A DNA stretch of 64,000 bases from Pararge aegeria (GCF_905163445.1 NC_053187.1:15051001-15115000); one strand, 5' to 3'; shown: positions 10,093-21,289, counted from the stretch's first letter. The notes: generated by a model not told the origin, from the sequence alone. Numbers and translations: made by a program.

Positions 10093-10510
10093 GACGGCCG
10101 ACTGGCGTAGTGGGCAGCGACTCTGCTTTCTGAGCCCATGGCCGTGGGTTCGATTCCCACAACTGGAACATGTTTGTTTGATGAACATGAATGTTATTTA
10201 TTTATACTCTTTATTTGTACACCACTCAGAAAAACGAGACAAAAAAAAGAACAAACACATGAAGAATGAAGGATACAAAAGGTGGCCTTATCGCTAAGTA
10301 GCGATCTCTGCCGGGCAACCGTAGGATTAGGAAAACTAAAAAGAAAAACGAATATTATTATAATGATATTTATATAATTATAATGATATTTATGTATATC
10401 ATTCATAAAAATATTCATCGGTCATCATGGGTGTTAACCCATAACACAAGCTACGCTTGCTTTGGGGCTAGATGGCGATGTGTGTATTGTCGTAGTATAA
10501 TATTTAATTA
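10093..10510 (+). mobile_element. S1 SINE interrupted by an antisense LINE tail
   Basis: The head and B box (ggttcgattcccacaactgg) to gaacatgaatgtt occupy 10093-10196. The 3' part (ttcataaaaatattcatcgg to gatggcgatgtgtgtattgt) occupies about 10381-10510. The intervening ~184 bp belong to another element. Both SINE halves are well preserved, so the S1 insertion and its disruption are fairly recent. Confidence 0.85.
10197..10380 (-). mobile_element. L-ATTC-related LINE 3' end inserted in S1
   Basis: On the plus strand it reads atttatttatactctttatt, tgtacaccactcagaaaaac, ggtggccttatcgctaagta and gatctctgccgggcaaccgt. Compared with other copies the tail is AATA-rich rather than ATTC, as at 63417, defining a second subfamily. 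A tandem duplication of a taatgatatttat motif follows (about 10360-10393). Confidence 0.8.
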
Positions 10511-12334
10511 TTTATTTCTAGACGGGACATACGTATTTTTGTATGCCGAGGAAATCGATCATTTTTCATACAGCTTTGAAAACTCTATACATACTCGGAC
10601 CTAAATGAAATTATGATCGACTATGGATAGAGAGGGACCTGGATTTGGATAAATGAAGGTTGGCTCCTGGGCCAGCTGAAAACTGTTAGGTATTGGGTTT
10701 TTATAGTAGGAGTGGGAAATTAATATAAACATAAACATATAACAATAACACACACACAATAATTAACACAAACGTATAATATTTAAAAGTAAATTAAGGA
10801 TTTTTTAAAATTATTTGGTTCCATGAACTCCATTTTCGGCCCGCTAAGCTGTAGTGTCCAACCAACGGAACTCGTCTAAGTCCAAGGTTTAGCTGACGTT
10901 TACAAGCTAGATATAAGGTAGACAGCGCTCTTTTTATGAGATTTGAAGCTGGCAACCGTGGAGTCATTGATGATAATCAAAATGTGTAGAGTTATAGAGT
11001 CGCATATTCAGTACACCTTTCTTTTAATTTTGATATGTAGACGTATTCTCAAATTTGAGCTTTTAAACAAAGTCTATAAGTTCCATTTCACTTTGATATT
11101 ACAGTATTTCGATACGCTAAAATGAATTTACAATACAGATTAGACTGTAAGATGTAAATTGAGTTCTTATCAATGTAAAATATTGTCTGACATTGAAGAC
11201 AGAATAACGTTTTATAGATAATAAGTTGTACTGTTAAATTTCAGCAGATGTTTCTATCACAAATTTTAGTTGGAATGGTCTGAGAATTATTAGAAGAGCG
11301 ACGCGCTCAGAATGTGGGTGACCAAGTTCATGAAATCCCTAACTGCAAAACTTAGTGATAATTCCTAGTATTAAATCACCATATTATTAGTAGAGATATG
11401 ATTTTATTTAATTTAATTAATTTTATGGCTTATAAAACCTAAACGGATTTTTTTCAGAAAAAATTAAATCTTTTTTCTTAACAACCCTGTTTTGTTAATG
11501 CATGTATTGTTTATGTAAACTGGGCCACCCAATTATTGTTGTGTTAATCCACTTCAATGCAGAAGCAGTGATTGTATCTAAATATATAAATCTTATTTAT
11601 TTTTATTTGTATTCTTGCAGTTCTTGTAATTTTGTATATAACGGCCTAGCTTAAACCGGTCATGTTTGTAGTTTATAAATGCGAGTATGCCGAGTTTCAT
11701 TAAATACGCTGATATCTGCGTGCTAGAGTAAATAATTTATACATTTTTCTAAACATATTCATAAATGAACTTAATAAACCGTTTAATCGGGTAAAAATTT
11801 GGAATTCTTGCGTTGGAGTCAATACACAGACTCTGCTATTCAATTGCTGCGTTCAAGAAATATTTTTTTCCAGGTAGATTTTTTAGGCTAGCCGGAGCGC
11901 AGAGAATACCAATCAATCATCTAAGGTACATACGGATTACTTTGCCCGGATTGAAAACTTCGTTATACTGCGTGCTTTTTGCGGTTAGTTCTGAGATCAG
12001 AAGTAATGTGCGATCATCATAAGAGATAAAAATTTCAACAGAATTCCGAGATTCCACAGAACCAACCCTTTTGATCCAATATCAATCAGTTGGCATTCAA
12101 ACTTACTGGTAACCGCAAAACTTTGTGATCGGACCAAATAAATGGATCGAGTTCGGAAAGGTCGTGAAGTAACACGGTCTCCAGGGTTTGGTATCAAAAA
12201 GATAGAGGCATTCTTACGGTATCCATATCTACCTTTATTTTTAAAACAAGTCTCTTCTCAATCTTTATATAGGTAGCGTATATTGTCTCTAAAATGTATT
12301 GTTAAAAAATTAAATTCAAATAATTTTCATTTAA
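10511..12334. other. Long unassigned AT-rich stretch
   Basis: No repeat family or gene recognised over about 1.8 kb. Several 60-73 codon frames exist without recognisable motifs. Around 11860-11930 a T-rich tract ending in ccag and a later aaggtacat resemble an acceptor and donor 50-60 bp apart, but this alone is not evidence for an exon. Confidence 0.4.
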
Positions 12335-12582
12335 TAAATAAATATACTACGACAATACACACATCGCGATCTAGCCCCAAAGTAAGCGTGACTTGTGTTA
12401 TGGGTAATAAGATAGCTAATAAATGTTTTTTTTATTAATATAATAAACATAAATACCTATAATATACAGATAAACAACCAGACACTGAAAACACTCATGT
12501 TCATCCCACAAACATTTTCCAGTTGAGGGAATCGAACCCACGACCTTGGACTCAGAAAGCAGGGTCGCTGCCCACCGCGCCA
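12335..12582 (-). mobile_element. S1 SINE, nearly full length
   Basis: It reads tactacgacaatacacacat through the antisense body to the B box (ggaatcgaacc) and A box (ccaccgcgcca). The last bases of the head (about 10) are missing where the CAT-rich tail of the next S3 copy begins at 12583. Confidence 0.88.
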
Positions 12583-12873
12583 CATCATCATCATATCAAC
12601 CCATTACCGGACCGGCCTCCTGCCACAGCGAGAAGGGTTTCAGACCGTAGTCCACCACTGCGGATCGGTGGACTCCACACACCTTTGTGAAGACTATGGA
12701 GGACTCTCAGGCATGCAAGTTTCCTCACGATGTCTTCCTTGACTTAACCGTTGAAGCAAATTATATTTTATTACTTAAAATGCACATAACTTTGAAAAGT
12801 TAGAGGTGTGTTGGAATTCGAACTCGGCACCCCGAAAGTGCAGTTGAGCTCCTACCTACTGGGCTATCACCGC
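12583..12873 (-). mobile_element. S3 SINE, full length
   Basis: Read on the minus strand: gcggtgatagcccagtaggt, B box gagttcgaattcc, aacctaaaatgtgca-type middle, the gaggaaacttgcatgcctga block, and a terminal ATGATGATG tail. The tail joins the truncated 5' end of the neighbouring S1, so one element inserted at the edge of the other. Confidence 0.9.
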
Positions 12874-13562
12874 CCAGTGGAAGGGAGTAATTATTAGAAA
12901 TTGTAAGTAATGTAATTAAATAATAGATTACACTGTATACAATTGACAGTTTTTTTTTTAATTTATAATCTTTATGAATAAACCAATGAAAAAAATATTT
13001 TTTCTCTAAAAATTTTTCTCGGGAAATAATAATTATAAACTGAAATTAATATTTACAATAAATATAAACCGTCAAACTGTTCACTTATGGCATTGGCAGT
13101 GAATAAATATTCAACCAAGGCCAATTTTTAACCTGGATGTTACTCCGGGGCACTATTCATATTATTAAGCAACACAACAAACGGGTTAAATTAATTTTTT
13201 GCATATACATAGTTTAAGCGCTGTGACTGGCAAAGGCTACTTTAAACTCAGGAGAAAGGCCCGTTTCAATTTTTATTTGGCAAATGTAAAGATCAATTCT
13301 ACTATTACAGCTCTGTACTAAACTGGTTGAATGAATTTTGATGAAACAAAGAGGCTATAATTTCTCTTGAATAAAACAAAGAGGCTTTTTATCCTGAAAT
13401 ACTACTTGAAATATCCCGAAATATTATAATTGCAAAAGTAAGTTTATTGGTCACCCTTGTCTCAGACAGCATAAAAGGCATGCGAGAGTGCAACTCAAAG
13501 CGGGGTTACCAGATTTCTCTCCATATAGCAGTGCTATGTAGATAGTTAAATTAGTGATTTTT
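12874..13562. other. Unassigned AT-rich sequence
   Basis: Nothing recognised. There are short near-repeats of aacaaagaggct at 13344-13390. Confidence 0.4.
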
Positions 13563-13800
13563 AATAAATATACATAAATATTTGCCATTGCCATCTAGCC
13601 CTAAATTAAGCGCACCTTGTGTTACGGCTACTAAGATAGGTGATGAATATTTTTATAATATATACAAAAATAATTATAATATATAACACCCTGATACTGA
13701 AAAAACATTCATGTTCATTACACAAACCTTTTCCAGCTAAGGAAAGCGAACCCAAAGCCTAGGACTCAGAAAGCAGGATCACTGACCAATGTGCCAATCT
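13563..13800 (-). mobile_element. S1 SINE, old copy
   Basis: All S1 blocks are present in antisense order (gccattgccatctagccct, ttgtgttacggctactaaga, cattcatgttcattacacaa, aggactcagaaagcagg). The B box is destroyed (aaagcgaaccca) and substitutions are frequent, marking an older insertion than 8366 or 39834. Confidence 0.82.
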
Positions 13801-14595
13801 AAATAAAATTAAATTAAAAAACCGCTTTATCCTACCATTAACTATGCGTTAAGCTTAAAAAGAAAAATAAAAAAATAATAAAAAATATTAATAATAATAA
13901 ATAACAAGTTATTGTTATATACATAACTTACGAGCGAACTGAATTAGAGTGTGAATAAACCAAATAGAAAGAAATTAAAATTCTTATGATCATATTAACT
14001 TTATCATGATTTTATTCCGTACAAATATTTAAAAAATCCGTTAACTTTAACAAATTAAATGGATTTTATATTTTTAAGCTGTCCATTTCAATTGAAAATT
14101 CGTTTTATCTCAAGTCTCAGCATAGTTTTGTTAACATCATCATTAGAGTAGAAAAAACATTAATTGCACGCATGAAAAGAGCCTCCAAATAAATCTATTT
14201 GAATGAATAAGTTTTCTCTTTGTCTTTAGTACTTACCTCTCAAATTAGTTTTCGCAGTCGCCCAACTTTGGATAAACAAACAAAAAATTGCTCTGCGTGC
14301 GTCCATAAAAGCTGTGGAGAAATAAAATATCCAATTTGCGCTTATTAAAATGACAAGCGCTTCAATAAAGTCCGTCTGTGGTTTATAGTAAGTAAACGTT
14401 TGTGAAATATTGTTTTCATTATGCGAGCATAAAATACCACTTTATCAGCCGCTTATTTTCTTTAATGAATTGCAAATTAAGTTATACCTGATAATTTAGC
14501 TTAGTAATTTAAATTTACTGCGCAGAACGAGCTTCTTAAGCCTCTTATGCCTCTAGAGTAGAAATCAATGTTGGTCATAGTTATACTTTTGAGTA
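13801..14595. other. Unassigned AT-rich sequence
   Basis: It includes an AAT-rich run at about 13860-13905. No gene or repeat family recognised. Confidence 0.4.
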
Positions 14596-14745
14596 TCCAT
14601 ATTAATTTTATAAATACGAAAGTATGTCTGTTTGTATGTTAACTTATTGCCTATCTTTGGACACTCCCATTAGATATAGGGGACTTTTTATCGAAAAAAA
14701 GTACGCGAAAACAGTTCCTGTGGGATTCAAAAATAAGAAGGTAGT
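14596..14745 (-). repeat. Dispersed repeat terminus (TTTATAAATACGAAAGT type)
   Basis: It starts attaattttataaatacgaa, then agtatgtctgtttgtatgtt, and continues to acagttcctgtgggattc. It is the reverse complement of a terminus that recurs at 20285 and 51070 and is common in Lepidoptera. Its class is unresolved; no coding capacity. Confidence 0.6.
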
Positions 14746-14950
14746 GTTTTCTTTAAATATAAAAAGTTAGAAAATGTCCTTGTCCAGGATGCGAGCGTTT
14801 TATGAGCTAAATTTAATCTCTCGCTTAGCCTCTAAACTGATCGTAACAACATTTTGTATAAATATAGCTTCCAACACATATCGGATATAGATACCAGCTT
14901 TTAAGCTCGGGAAAGGAAAGGTGTTTGCCTTTAAAGTTTCTTTCTTTTCA

Positions 14951-15132
14951 TGGCCGATTGGAAAACGTGTGTGTGATGAACATGAATGTTTTTCAGAGTC
15001 TGGGTGTTTATGTATGTTATTCATAAAAATATTCATCAGTCATTTTTGTACTTATAACACAAGCTACGCTCACTTTGGAGCTCAATGGCGATGTGTGTAT
15101 TGTCTAAGACAATACACACATCGCCATTGAGC
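14951..15132 (+). mobile_element. S1 SINE with a perfect inverted repeat at its 3' end
   Basis: Sense S1 with the B-box region deleted (ggccgattgg joins directly to aaaacgtgtgtgtgatgaac), complete to gatgtgtgtattgtc at 15104. Then only taa intervenes before the last 25 bases return in exact reverse complement (15108-15132). The hairpin arms are 15080-15104 and 15108-15132. Either template switching or two S1 ends in inverted contact could give this. Confidence 0.85.
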
Positions 15133-15218
15133 GCCATATATATTTATTTATTTATTATATAAGAGAGGAGGCATGTATGCAGCTGTAGGAGGATAAGCAC
15201 ATTATGATTATGTATGAA

Positions 15219-15700
15219 GCGGTGATAGCCCAGTGATGATCTGAAGCCGAAAACCTATTTCGGCTTTAGATTCGGGGGCCAGTTTGAATCTCAGCACGCA
15301 CCAACAACGGGAAAAAAACATCGTTAGGAAACCGGCATGGCTAAGAGTTCTCCGTAATGTTCTCATAGGCGTGTGAAGTCTGTGGGAGGACACTCTTGCT
15401 CTGTAATGTACTAAGCATTTAAATTAAAATATTAAAATGTGGTCAGTGGATGGCTACGTATTTCCGTGATGTTACCTAGTACAAGGTGCCAACTGAAAAT
15501 CAGCGCTGTATGCACCCACTGGCGCATGCAGCACAACGCTGAGCTAGCGCCTTTTTTCTTGGTTGTGCCACACATAACATATGTGGTGTTGTGAATATTG
15601 TAATGTGTGGCGCAATGAAAAAATAAATTTTTCTTTCTTTTCTTTTGTTTCAAATGGGCCGGTAATAGGTTAATGTGAAGAAGAAGTGAAGAAGATTATG
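15219..15700 (+). mobile_element. S3 SINE interrupted by another element
   Basis: The head gcggtgatagcccagtg and the downstream body, including a ccagtttgaatctcagcacg B-box region, lie at 15219-15407. The terminal gggccggtaataggttaatg and a GAAGAA-type tail lie at 15655-15700. Around the head a small inverted repeat is present (gaagccgaaa/tttcggctt). The two halves are separated by about 245 bp. Confidence 0.75.
15408..15654 (+). mobile_element. LINE-like insertion within S3
   Basis: It reads gtggtcagtggatggctacg to gtaatgtgtggcgcaatgaa and ends aataaatttttctttctttt, the look of a polyadenylation signal and pyrimidine-rich LINE terminus. It interrupts S3 shortly before the SINE 3' end. No coding frame remains. 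The family is unnamed by me. Confidence 0.55.
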
Positions 15701-15977
15701 TATGATGAATTTTAAACCCTGTACAGCTTTACTAACAAAGTACCCCTAATACTACAAGATAAGAATAAAGATTAATTTTAATTTTCAACAACAAGCGCAG
15801 TAACAAAACTATTAAACCCGTTAAAATAATCGGGTTCTGCTTCGGAGAGGATTTCAATATCATTTTGAAGTCTTCGTTGTTTCATTTTGTGAAATATCAA
15901 ACTGGATTGTGTCATGCGGTTTCTAGACAAAACGTCCCGAGTCGGAAAATCGGATTGTCTCGTTTCTAAGCACGGGA

Positions 15978-16058
15978 AATGAATGAATACACTTTTATTG
16001 TACACCACATAAACATATAGAACAATTGTACATACAGATCTCTTCCAGGCAACCAATG
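15978..16058 (-). mobile_element. L-ATTC LINE 3' end, short
   Basis: It reads atgaatgaatacacttttat, tgtacaccacataaacatat and gatctcttccaggcaaccaa. It has an internal deletion removing the gcggccttatcgctac block, compared with 59337-59467. Confidence 0.8.
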
Positions 16059-16119
16059 GGGAACGCTATTGAGTGAAAATTCAGATTTTAAGGATCCTGA
16101 CTCTATGTGGTTGATATCC

Positions 16120-16245
16120 ACCGAACTCGGTAGAAACGTTTTTCAACCACGTTTCCGATACGAATCTCTTAGGTGTGCATCGCCCTGCCGGCATCTGCGT
16201 ATGCTGCCACGTTAAACTTAATAAGTACCTTGGAAGCATTTTCAA
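16120..16245 (+). mobile_element. Probable L-NALP LINE fragment, decayed
   Basis: The segment gaaacgtttttcaaccacgt, gatacgaatctcttag and cgccctgccggcat parallels 'KRF...FLIRT...NALPA' sequences at 58430-58500 and 60355-60420. Frameshifts and substitutions are heavy; assignment is moderate. Confidence 0.5.
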
Positions 16246-17097
16246 CGTAAGTGCGCCTAAATCTAGACTTTATCAAAGCTTTCCATTAGGCATTTTAAGC
16301 GGAGGCCTCTCTTTTATAATACTCTTAGAGTAAAGGGACAGAGCTACCAAGTTAGCAAGGCTCAATGATTTTTTTTGCAACAACAACTTCAAGTGTCTTT
16401 GCTCTGAAATACATTTCGACGGACTGGCATGGCAGAAGTGGAGAGCTTTGTGGTTTTAGAAGTCCCAATTATCCCGATCCCGGGTTTGATCTCCGGCTCT
16501 AACCTAATTTAAATTTGAATTGGATTTGATTGTTAGAATTTTTATCGTTCGATCCATAATTTAATATTATATTGCATGGAAACGATACACGATTACGATT
16601 ATTAAGATTAGTTAGTGGTAAAGTATATTTTATAACTCACGCCTTTGAAGTTAGAGTATTCCTGAGAGCAACAGTTTAAGAGCGTTTCATTAATGAAGGG
16701 ATAAAACGAAATTACTTCTCAAATAAATGTTTAAACAAATCTAAAGTCTTAAATGAGTCATCGAACTTCTCCGGACCAGCTGTTTAGAATTTCAATATAA
16801 TGTTTCTTAAAATGTTCAATCACTTGGTGTTTGCCGTTAGCTGTGTAATCCGGATATTAATGTAAAATAAAACAGATTGAAATAATAAACAATGTATAAC
16901 ACACAGGTACAATGGGCGGCCATATCGCTAAACCTGTCTCTGCCTGGTTAGGTTGTCTGGCAGAGATTAAAGAAAAAAAAACACTTAGATTATAGAGTTA
17001 TTTGTACACAACAAAAAGAAATATGATATAAAAAATTTATAAATATAACCAAATTTAAAATACCAATCATAATGACATACAAAGTATAACTATTAAC
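16246..17097. other. Unassigned sequence with one L-ATTC scrap
   Basis: At 16906-16975 an antisense L-ATTC scrap is visible (gggcggccatatcgctaaac, ctctgcctggttaggttgtc). The rest has no recognised content. Confidence 0.45.
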
Positions 17098-17340
17098 TCG
17101 AAAGTTAGTTTGTTTGCTCGTGATACTTATACGCCTTTACTACTCAATCGAATATTATGAAATTTTGCATACTGGTTTACGCTGGTACAATAAAAGGACA
17201 TTTTTAGGGTAACTTTTTTCCAGAAAAGAAAAATATAGTTTCCGTGAGATGGAAAAATTATTTTTAGAAAAGGGAACCCGAATTGTTTTTCAACATTTAC
17301 ATTTACGCGAACGAAGTTGGTAGCTAGGAAAACTAGGGCT
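17098..17340 (-). repeat. Dispersed repeat terminus, antisense
   Basis: It reads tcgaaagttagtttgtttgc, actcaatcgaatattatgaa and attttgcatactggtttacg, the antisense of the common 'aaccgattt...atgaaa' type terminal region found in lepidopteran non-autonomous elements. It is related in style to 14596 and 20016. Class uncertain. Confidence 0.5.
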
Positions 17341-18440
17341 CAATAAATGCAATGAGGTTGCGTCCAAACATTAAAATTTGATTGAACATATTATTTGGCT
17401 GTCACTGGAATCAAACCCCGAACCTAATATTTGCTACAACTAGACCAAAGAGGCAGTAAAGTGTTTATACAAAGCAAACAACGAAAATCTATTTTCCTTT
17501 GACTCTCCAAGTTAGCGTTAAACGAAAGGCTCAGAGAAAATAACAAATTCCCATAACCACTATATAAATCGTTCAAGGTGTTCCCCCTGAAGTATTTTCA
17601 GGACTATCTATATTATTTTCACCATGAAATTATGGCGTGAGCTTGCGAGGCGTTACGTTGATGGGCCTTACCGTGAGTGCGCCCATAAATGTGGTTATTA
17701 TACGGAGAATAAAGGAAATGGGTCTTAGGAGGTTTCTTTTTAAGTGGGTTGAATCTTGATGGCAAGGAAAATATGCCCTTGTGCTACTCCGTTTCATATG
17801 GCTAATGGAAATCCGTAATTAAGATTCGTAGTAATTTAAAACAGGGTTGAAATTTTCAGTTTTAAAAATGGAATCTATTTTTCTGTCCCTATCTAGTATA
17901 CCGTGAATTTTAAGCTTAATACCTATGCTATAATCCGCTTTAACTGTACGTAGCCATTTTTTATTGTAATTTTATATTTAATAATTATTAACTACAAAAG
18001 CAGAAGACTCTGTGTAGTGTAATATCATTTCATCAATCTTCTCACTCCATAGCAAACAGATCTACCAAAATGTACTCTTTATGTAATTTTCAGTAAATAT
18101 AATTATAAAGTACCCCCTGTCTCTATCCAAAAAGTACTTTCTAGTATAGTAATATTGGATAGAAACAGTATAATAAAAATTGTTAATTGATGAGATATAT
18201 TTTAACTCTTAAAGATTGTAGCGGCACATTATTTTATAGGCTTTAAATAGACCTTCCTTCGCGTATCCCACTGATAATTACAATATAAGCGCGTAAAATA
18301 AAAGAAACAAACTCTTGAGCTCTATCATAAGTATGCACGAGTTATATAGATATGAGAATATAATATTTTTAAAAAGACACGCACGCATTTTATTTTAAAA
18401 AAAGAACCGATTTCGTAAATTCATTATGAAGCAAGAGATT
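17341..18440. other. Unassigned AT-rich sequence
   Basis: No frame, repeat family or RNA gene recognised in about 1.1 kb. Confidence 0.4.
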
Positions 18441-18565
18441 AAATATTTTCTGCAACATTTTTAAGTCAGTGCCAAGTAATATTTAATGGCAAGGACAGTA
18501 TCTAGTAATTTTCTGCATTTTACTTGGCACCGATTTAAAAAATATTGATGTTGCAGAAAATATTT
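18441..18565. repeat. Imperfect hairpin, 40-bp arms
   Basis: The left arm aaatattttctgcaacat...cagtgccaagtaa (18441-18479) pairs with ttacttggcacc...atgttgcagaaaatattt (about 18520-18565) with one internal gap of about 9 bases. The spacer is about 40 bases. It may be a tiny MITE or a foldback; a structured RNA is possible but unproven. Confidence 0.6.
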
Positions 18566-19100
18566 ATTTCTTACTTATTTATAGTAGTCGGTCGAAAGTA
18601 GTATAACAGTTAGTTTGATCAACTATAAATAAATAATAATGAATCTGAAGGCAAAGCAAATATTGCTTTCAGTATATTAATCAGCCCAAGGACATTTCCT
18701 CGTCCCTTTGAGGGAGCAAATAGAAAACTTTTGTTTGCTCTTCAACCAATATCGATTAAACTGATTCATTGCAATAAGGCTTTCTGAGCTTGTTAATTTA
18801 CTCCGATGAAAGTTGCATTCATAACGATGAATGTCCTGTAGGTAAGCAATTAAATAGAGATGTTCTTAATTAAAACTGCGCGCAGCCTTGCAAAATGTTC
18901 TATGGAACATTTTAAACTGGAATTCTATTGTTACCTTAAAAAAGCTATTTATTAGAGTTTTAAGTCTATACGTCAATGCTACGTAGGTATATCTAGTAGG
19001 ATATTTGGACAAATAAATTTTTGTTAAGTATGAAGTTATATATAGAAATATATATTACATTGAGTTCCATATATACAGCCTTTAAAACCCGCATAACTTT
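18566..19100. other. Unassigned AT-rich sequence
   Basis: Nothing recognised. Confidence 0.4.
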
Positions 19101-19336
19101 TTCTGTGTGAGGGTTATTGGATCTTTAATATTTTGTTTATCTAAAGACTGGTGTTTGAATGATCTCTTAAAAACAAAAACACTTAGATTAAACTGCTACT
19201 GATTACAGTAGCAGTTTAATCAGGGTTTACACTTACAGTAGCAGTTTAATCTAAGTGTTTTTGTTTTTAAGAGATCATTGAAACACCAGTCTTTAGATAA
19301 ACAAAATATTGAAGATCCAATAACCATCACACAGAT
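19101..19336. repeat. Large foldback with about 100-bp arms
   Basis: The left arm 19101-19201 (containing ggttattggatctttaatat, tttatctaaagactggtgtt, cttaaaaacaaaaacactta) is matched in reverse complement by 19236-19336 with only about three to five differences. The 34-base centre contains an extra copy of cagtagcagtttaatc (19206-19221), so a second, tighter 16-bp stem with a 4-base loop (19186-19201 against 19206-19221) is also possible. There is no coding capacity. It resembles a foldback/MITE, but no target duplication is evident. Confidence 0.85.
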
Positions 19337-19424
19337 AAAGTAACAAATAGTTTACGTGAATCTCATTTTGTAAAACGATGCACGTTCATTATTCCACATA
19401 GGTCTTTTTAGAGAATTCAAAAAC

Positions 19425-19515
19425 ACAATTCATTTATTAGGAGTAGGCCTACTTTATGAGCACTTTTTCAAAGTCAAGTCTGGCTATTCGTAATGACTCT
19501 ACCATAGTTCCCTTC
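19425..19515 (-). mobile_element. L-CR1 LINE terminal fragment
   Basis: It reads attcatttattaggagtagg, cctactttatgagcactttt and taatgactctaccatag: the last 90 bp of the family in antisense. The 66-codon frame over it is not a gene. Confidence 0.75.
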
Positions 19516-20015
19516 AAGGTTTTTGTTCTGCTTGGGTTCAGTATTCCATATCGTCAGTCCACCTCGATGGGGGTCTACTCACAACAGATAAAAAAAAAAC
19601 TACAATTAAGTTTTCAAATTATTCGGACTACTAAACGTCCCCAAAGCATCCGCTAGTCAAGCACATTAAACAGTCCGCACCATTAACTCTTAGTTATTCT
19701 AATTACTGAACAACAAAGTCGAATTACATCTAATTCGTACTAATAGTGGGCTGGAACAACTTTATGGTTATTATTATAACTGATGGTTTAACTTAATCCT
19801 TCATTGCCTATTTCAGTGTGAGCTACTAAGAAAGTGGTTATTGCATTAAGGTCATTGCATAAGGGGTTTTAAAACTTACCAATAATGTAGAATGCTTATG
19901 TTACCGAAAAAGGTATAATAATGTTATGGAAATAGTATTATTTTAAACCTAGCTTTCAATGGCTACATTATTCACCAACTCGATTTTTTTTCTAGATAAA
20001 CGAAAAACAAATTCT
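19516..20015. other. Unassigned sequence
   Basis: Nothing recognised. Confidence 0.4.
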
Positions 20016-20285
20016 TGGCCGTAAGTTGGTATGTTTTTCCTGTATAAAACGTCGTCGACAAAGATAATCTCTGTGCAAAACTTCATCGAGATCGGTTTAG
20101 TTATTGAGCTTTGCAAATAATTTTGATTTTAAAATGCAATGGGAACGGTTCCCGGGTGTTTATCCAGGATATCTCTGTACAAAATTTCAGCAAAATCGGT
20201 ACCGCTGTTAAACCGAATAAAGGTTACAAGCAAACGAGTAAACACACAGATCGACTCTCGTATTTATAAAATTAATATGCGTATG
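20016..20285 (+). repeat. Dispersed non-autonomous repeat, 3' part
   Basis: Two phrases of the same kind occur in tandem: 'tctctgtgcaaaacttcatc...atcggttta' and 'tctctgtacaaaatttcagc...aaatcggtac'. They are followed by gagtaaacacacagatcgac and the terminus gtatttataaaattaatatg. Internal short tandem phrasing and this terminus are features of the element group also seen at 44978, 50885 and 52248. A 63-codon frame here is incidental. Confidence 0.6.
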
Positions 20286-21289
20286 GATTTTGACAGAGTT
20301 ATATTGATAAAAATAATCATTAGGAATTAAGAAATGTTTTTTCAAAGAGGAAGAGTTTATTCCTTGATACGCCGGGGTGAATCAAATCGTCACAAGGGTC
20401 ATTCGTCAAAATGTCGTTGATTGACGCACTTTTAATGGTGGTGAGAAAGGCATTGAGGGTATCTGAACATGAGAATACAGTTTTTTTCGCTGCGTCAATG
20501 TTCCCTCCTAATGACGTCCAACCCTGGCTTTTAAAACCAGAACCTAAGTTTATTCTTCCGAACGAAAAAAAGGGTTAATTTTCGTGTGTAAAAAAAAATA
20601 CTGTATTAATTTTTACCATAGAGTTTAACATAAAACGGTTTTCTTTAAATGGTTTTTGGATTTATTTATGCGGCAGTAAAGGCACCCTACCGATTGATTG
20701 TCATTAAAAAAGTGTTTGTGCTTTAACAGTACGAAAAATTTTACTTGTCAAATAACGAAAGAAGGAAACACGATATATCATCGTGCGATGACGTCACGTC
20801 AATTAAGTGCTAGCCTGCGTGGGAGGCAGCAAAATGTTCCCTCCGGCACTCTATTCTTTCCTATTTCCAATTTTGGAAGTCTCCACCAAGTCTTGGAAAT
20901 AGTAAGCCACCTTCAAGTGTCTTTTTTTAGTTTAAACTTGCTTCGGGACGTGACAGAATCCTTAAATATCTATTCAATTTTTGTAGCATATGTCCATACA
21001 AAGTAAAATGCAGGTATTTTAAAGTTTATTGGAGTCCCTTGCAGTTTTTCTTGTCTCCTCTTTTCTCAGATTACCTTTTTAAAGCTTCTTGATATTTTAT
21101 TTTCCAGCATTTATGATAATTGTTTAAAACTTTTAGTCTTAACAATTATAAAGATATTAAACAATATTTCGCTTCTGAGCAGGGTCCGAGGGAGCAGCTA
21201 CGGCATCCTGCGCATGATTGCCGGCAAAATGGATAGTCCTCTGTTTAATCAGAGGACTCAATCCATGTTGCTTATAAACTACTAACATT
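20286..21289. other. Unassigned sequence with a small inverted repeat
   Basis: A 102-codon frame at 20698-21006 has no recognisable domain. At 21235-21258 agtcctctg and cagaggact form a 9-bp stem with a 6-base loop. Confidence 0.4.

Noticed and set aside
11860..11935. Micro-exon between a T-rich ccag and aaggtacat
   Set aside because: Only generic splice-like signals in AT-rich DNA; no coding or conservation evidence.
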